From assembly GCA_964535305.1 (NCBI GenBank), contig CAZHTF010000004.1, positions 1 through 64,000 on the forward strand: a DNA stretch of 64,000 bases. The letters are read 5' to 3'. The notes under the pieces are model-generated. The model had not been told where the DNA came from and did not search any database. It was given only the letters and a program-made list of their open reading frames with translations. The position numbers were made by a program, and so were the translations under genes. The stretch comes from CAZHTF01 sp964535305. GTDB taxonomy: Bacteria; Planctomycetota; Phycisphaerae; UBA1845; Fen-1342. Of this stretch, positions 62,830-64,000 are shown piece after piece. Positions within the stretch are counted from its first letter, which is position 1. Each line of letters starts with the position of its first letter.

Positions 62830-64000
62830 ATGAACCTGGCGCTCTTCGAAGATGCAGGCGTGCAGCAATTGCTGCCGCTGACGTGGCTGCGGCCGGCGTT
62901 CGCGCTGCGCTGCGGACGCACCCGGCTGATCGACAAGCTCCGCACGCACCTGTCGCCGCGCATCGCGCGACTGCTGCTGCGCGAGGCGCTGCAGCCGCTG
63001 GTCGCTGCGCAGACCGCGCTCGAACCGCCGGAAGCGAATCAGCCCTGGCTGCTGGTGAACGCGCGGCTGCTGCTTAGCGGCGACGTCGCCGCCCCAACGC
63101 CGGGCGAAGCCTGGGTCGAAGCCGGCGAGCTGCTGGTCGCGGCTGTCGCGCCGGAAGATCTGGCCAATTGGACCGCGGCAGTATTTCAGGATTCGGCGCG
63201 CCTGGCCGAACAGGTGCGCAGGCTGCGCCGCGTGCCCACGCCGAGCAGGGCGCGGCTGATTCGCTACCCCTGGGAGCTGGCGCTGCTCAACGGCGCGGCG
63301 CTGACGCGCGAGCTGCGCGACGGCGGGCGGCACGAAGGCCGCGTGTACCCCGGGGCACACCTGCTGAACCCGGGCGCCATCCGCATCGCGCCAGGCGCGG
63401 TGATCAAGCCCGGCGTGGTGCTGGACGCGGAAGCCGGGCCGATTGAGATCGACGCACGGGCCGAGATTCAGCCGAATGCGGTGATTGAAGGCCCGTGCTA
63501 CATCGGGCCTGGATGCGTCGTGCGACCCGGAGCCGCGATCCGCGCCAGCAGCACCCTCGGGCCCGTCTGCAAAGTCGGCGGCGAGGTCGAAGGCAGCATC
63601 TTCCAGGGATACTCCAACAAGCAGCACGACGGCTTTCTCGGGCACAGCTACGTCGGCGAATGGGTCAATCTCGGGGCCGACACCGTCACCAGCGACCTGA
63701 AGAACACCTACGGCACCATCCGCGTGCAGATCAATGGCGTCGAGCTCGAGAGCGGCGAGCACTTCATCGGCTCCATCATCGGCGACCACGCCAAGACCGG
63801 AATCGGGACGATCCTGCCCACCGGCTGCGTGCTGGGCGTGGCAGCCAATGTCTTTACCCGCGCCGCCGTGCCCAAGTTCGTGCCGTCGTTCGCGTGGTTG
63901 ACCGACGACGGCCTGACGCGTTTCCGAGTTGATAAAGCGCTGCAAATCGCCGCCACGGTGATGCAGCGCCGCGGCGTGGCCCTGGATGAGCCGCTTCAGG
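62830..64000 (+). CDS. Alternative GlmU-type nucleotidyltransferase/acetyltransferase (3' truncated)
   Basis: At least 390 residues, running off the window. The N-terminal domain starts LALFEDAGVQQLLPLTWLRP, as in the alternative bacterial GlmU group, and lacks the usual LxxGxGTRM loop. From about residue 175 a left-handed beta-helix begins (IAPGAVIKPGVVLDAEAGPIEID), with VEGSIFQGYSNKQHDGFLGHSYVGEW and NLGADTVTSDLKNTYG. It is likely to supply UDP-GlcNAc for wall and LPS. GGGAG precedes ATG 62830; divergent from the DUF4416 gene by 46 bases. Confidence 0.82.
   Translation, partial: MNLALFEDAGVQQLLPLTWLRPAFALRCGRTRLIDKLRTHLSPRIARLLLREALQPLVAAQTALEPPEANQPWLLVNARLLLSGDVAAPTPGEAWVEAGELLVAAVAPEDLANWTAAVFQDSARLAEQVRRLRRVPTPSRARLIRYPWELALLNGAALTRELRDGGRHEGRVYPGAHLLNPGAIRIAPGAVIKPGVVLDAEAGPIEIDARAEIQPNAVIEGPCYIGPGCVVRPGAAIRASSTLGPVCKVGGEVEGSIFQGYSNKQHDGFLGHSYVGEWVNLGADTVTSDLKNTYGTIRVQINGVELESGEHFIGSIIGDHAKTGIGTILPTGCVLGVAANVFTRAAVPKFVPSFAWLTDDGLTRFRVDKALQIAATVMQRRGVALDEPLQ

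Overview
The window looks like a draft scaffold (two 10-base N gaps) from a GC-rich, Gram-negative bacterium, most probably a member of the Planctomycetota. Reasons: an LpxC-FabZ fusion inside a tightly packed lipid A operon, a secreted PQQ-dehydrogenase-like protein with the Asp/Asn-rich calcium-type tail common in planctomycete secretomes, an alternative-type GlmU, frequent GTG/TTG starts, and envelope genes typical of an outer-membrane cell. The phylum call is an inference from gene content, not from a marker tree.

Layout. 1-10050: cell wall and lipid A block (alanine racemase, lipoprotein, TPR membrane protein, pseudouridine synthase, PBP4-type carboxypeptidase, OmpH/Skp, LpxD, LpxC-FabZ, LpxA, Gfo/Idh oxidoreductase), much of it with overlapping start and stop codons. 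10313-12120: radical SAM protein and rhodanese. 12270-17811: a Dlt-like operon (MBOAT, two SGNH proteins, acyl carrier protein, adenylation enzyme). 17812-21489: a stand-alone type V CRISPR locus. 21523-24074: gmd, then an ATP-cone protein and nrdR. 24135-32276: MBL-fold hydrolase, oxidoreductase, CPBP protease, an unrecognised 581-aa protein, purA, uppS, cdsA. 32296-39545: tpx, a double LPS-type kinase, moaA, rnd, tRNA-Pro, an RmlD-like reductase and a membrane protein. 39810-46466: PQQ dehydrogenase-like protein, then hypDEF and divergent hypA. 46650-57837: AhpD-like protein, dgt, TauE-like permease, MFS, priA, LolA-like protein, comEC, nucleoside-type MFS. 57904-64000: a polysaccharide operon (DUF4416, WecA-like, Wzy/WaaL-like, GT2) and a truncated GlmU-like gene.

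The most interesting object is the CRISPR locus. A 766-aa RuvC protein resembles Cas12b (C2c1) at both ends but is roughly one third shorter than characterised Cas12b proteins. The shortening lies mainly between RuvC-I and RuvC-II, where Cas12b carries REC2, and at the C-terminus. It is followed by a structured non-coding stretch containing a strong anti-repeat (20496-20518: 18 Watson-Crick and 4 G-U pairs in 23 positions to repeat bases 9-31). A separate pentamer (20405-20409) is complementary to the remaining 3' end of the repeat (bases 32-36), which matches the split pairing known for Cas12b guide RNAs. An array of ten identical 36-nt repeats plus one degenerate terminal repeat follows. No cas1, cas2 or cas4 gene is visible within the window.

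Other notable points: a complete Dlt-like gene set in an apparently LPS-bearing bacterium; tandem NrdR-box-like sites 32 bp apart upstream of nrdR; a structured region with a candidate intrinsic terminator between the nrdR operon and gmd; a tandem two-domain LPS-kinase-like protein; a HypA with a broken first zinc pair in a hyp cluster lacking hypB and hypC; and at least five genes whose -10-like hexamer sits 6-7 bases before the ATG, suggesting leaderless transcripts.
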